This document shows, piece after piece, positions 62,440-64,000 of a stretch of DNA of 64,000 nucleotides. Position numbers and translations under genes: made by a program. Origin of the DNA: Campanula takesimana (taxonomy: Eukaryota > Streptophyta > Magnoliopsida > Asterales > Campanulaceae). The notes under the pieces were generated by a model. It made no database searches. It was not told the origin of the DNA and saw only the letters and a list, made by a program, of their open reading frames with translations. Position 1 is the stretch's first letter. Each line of letters begins with the position of its first letter. Location of the stretch: contig JAOWBW010000364.1 of NCBI GenBank assembly GCA_026119855.1, forward strand, positions 372,001 to 436,000, read 5' to 3'.

Positions 62440-64000
62440 TAGAATGCGACAATAATGGTGGGTTGACCTAGATGGGTAATGGATAGGTCGACCTAAATGA
62501 GAAGGGTTGGATTGACCTATATGGTGAATGAATCAAGATAGCGGGTTGTAGCGGGTTGCCTATGTGAGTTGGTTGACCTAAATGTTTGACCTATACGGGT
62601 TAAACATGGGTAGGCTGACCTATTCGGGTTGGTTGACCTAGGGAGGTCGGTAGATAGATTCAAGACGGGCAAGTCGACTTAAGCGGGCCAAGGATTGACC
62701 TAGATGGGTCAAAGGTAAAGGGGTAGTTTTAACCTAAGACGGACGAGTTGACCTAGATGGGTCGAGGATGGTGTGTGGACTTAAACGGGTCGAGATGGGT
62801 TGACCTAGGTTGGTATGGACAACGGTGGGTCAAATAATGACCTAGGTGGGTCAGGATGACGGTTTGACCTAAGCGGGTTAAGGTCAAAGGTAATTGGGTT
62901 CACCTATAGGACCAAATATTGACCTAAGAGGTCAATAGCGGATAAGGTTGACCTAAGGGTCAAAGGTTGACTTAAGAAGTCGAAAGGTGATTGGGTTGAC
63001 TTAGGGAGTCAAAGGTTGACCTCAGAGGTCAAAGGCGGATAAGGTTGACCTAAGTAGTCAAAGGTTGACCTAAGAGATCGAGGGGTGATAAAGTTGACCT
63101 GAGGCGTCCAAGGTTTGACCTATGGGGTCAAAGGCAGATGAGAATGACCTATGGGGTCAAAGGTTGGCCTAAGAGGTCAAAGGCGGATGAGGTTGACCTA
63201 AGGGGTCAAAGGTTGACCTAAGAGGTCGAGGGGTGACCTAAGAGGTCGAAGGTGATAAGGTTGACCTAGGAGGTCAAGGGTTGACCTAAGAGGTCGGAGG
63301 TTGATAAAGTTGACCTAGGGGTCAAGGGTAGACCTAAGAGGTCAAAGGTTGGTAAGGTTGACCTAGGGGGTCAAGGGTTGACCTAAGAGGTCGGAGGTTG
63401 ATAAAGTTGACCTAAGGGGTCAAGGGTAGACCTAAGAGGTCAAAGGTTGGTAAGGTTGACCTAGGGGGTCAAAGGTTGACTTAAATGGATAAGATTGACC
63501 TAGGGGGTCAAAGGTTGGCCTAAGAGGTCAAAGGGTGGTAAGGTTGACCTATGCGGTTAAAGGTTGACCTAGGAGGTCAAAGGTAGATAAGGTTGACCTA
63601 GGAGGTCAAGGGTTGACCTAAGAGGTCGGAGGCGGATAAAGTTGACCTAGGCGGTCAAGGGTTGACCTAAGAGGTCGAGGGGTGACCTAAGAGGTCGAGG
63701 GTGATAAGGTTGACCTAGGAGGTCAAGGGTAGACCTAAGAGGTCAAAGGCGGATAAGGTTGACCTATAGGGTCAAAGGTTGACCTAAGAGGTCGAAGGTT
63801 GACCTAAGGGGGTCAAGAGCGGAGAAAGTTGACCTAGGGGGTCAAAGGTTGACCTAAGAGGTTAAAAGACAAATGAGGTTGACCTAGGGGTCAAAGGTTG
63901 ACTTAAACGGATAAGATTGACCTAAGGGGTCAAAGGTTGACCTAAGGGGGTCAAGAGCGGAGAAGGTTGACCTAGGGGTCAAAGGTTGACCTAAGGGGGT
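62440..64000 (-). repeat. TTGACCT-AAG-AGGTCAA satellite
   Basis: At least 1.5 kb of tandem repeats continuing past the window edge. The unit is ggttgacctaagaggtcaaa plus a variable ggcggataa-type linker. TTGACC and GGTCAA flank three to four bases, so each unit is an inverted repeat. TTGAC(C/T) is the W-box core bound by plant WRKY factors; several dozen copies are present. Up to about 62900 the array is degenerate, becoming regular to the right. Confidence 0.85.

Larger units (their letters stand above)
61306..64000 (-). mobile_element. Tat-7: Tat-type element, mini-Gag and satellite leader
   Basis: Minus strand: leader (64000-61993) made largely of TTGACC/GGTCAA repeats, a CCTACG/CGTAG hairpin at 62138-62203, and a 228-codon mini-Gag. 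The primer site and 5' LTR would lie beyond the right edge. It may be the upstream part of the same element as the Tat-6 LTR, making 52848-64000 one satellite-laden element without pol, or it may be a separate insertion. The sequence does not decide. Confidence 0.55.

Noticed and set aside
62440..64000. Possible CRISPR-like array (regular short repeats)
   Set aside because: Units are contiguous and mutually similar with no unique spacers, and the genome is plant nuclear; it is a satellite.

Overview
The window is plant nuclear DNA, most likely from a large-genome eudicot, and I see no ordinary host gene in it. Nearly every base belongs to LTR retrotransposons: three Tekay-type Ty3/gypsy elements (chromodomain, initiator-Met tRNA primer site), two Ty1/copia elements, and about seven pieces of Tat/Ogre-type Ty3/gypsy elements. 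The Tat/Ogre pieces share tRNA-Arg-like primer sites, LTRs that start TGTAGACACC or TGTTAGTACC, satellite-bearing untranslated regions and a CX2HX4HX4C Gag knuckle. The species cannot be named from this sequence.

Layout. 1-2529: Tat-1 (minus), the 5' part of an element inserted in Tat-2. 2530-18379: Tat-2 (minus), a decayed gag-pol element whose 5' LTR is split by Tekay-1 (9272-18067, complete, TSD TATAA). 18380-21698: Tat-3 (minus), a short element with a mini-Gag. 21699-26503: Tat-4 (plus), decayed gag-pol, cut off inside reverse transcriptase. 26504-45537: Tat-5 (minus), a pol fragment split by Tekay-2 (27517-36313, TSD GCTCT) and by Copia-1 (36413-44993, TSD CTTAC, intact 1318-codon ORF). 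45538-49295: Copia-2 (minus), badly decayed. 49296-52847: Tekay-3 (plus), truncated. 52848-53893: Tat-6 LTR (minus), followed by about 7.4 kb of tandem-repeat-rich sequence. 61306-64000: Tat-7 (minus), a mini-Gag ORF and a leader made of a TTGACC/GGTCAA satellite. The left half reads as a nest: Tat-4 contains Tat-3, which contains Tat-2, which contains Tat-1 and Tekay-1.

The ordinary content is retrotransposon coding sequence: Gag, aspartic protease, reverse transcriptase, RNase H, integrase and (Tekay) chromodomain. Only Copia-1 looks fully intact. Tekay-1 is one frameshift from intact; all others carry several stops, frameshifts or truncations.

The unusual content is non-coding. (1) Arrays of short palindromes lie in the LTRs or leaders of unrelated families, often 50-200 bp upstream of a TATA-like box. 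A CAGGCG-CC-CGCCTG array with the same 2+2 layout and a shared GACCTTCTGGTC spacer occurs in both Tekay (gypsy) and Copia-1. (2) A nested inverted-repeat element with outer arms CCTACG/CGTAG and co-varying inner arms occurs seven times in Tat-related sequence. (3) A co-varying GGGACC stem precedes gag in four Tat elements. (4) All five Tat LTR ends visible carry a second copy of the first 8-10 bases of the primer binding site about 80-105 bp before the real one. (5) The satellites at 54-64 kb are also built from inverted-repeat units. Whether these are transcription-factor sites, RNA structures or both cannot be settled from the sequence alone.
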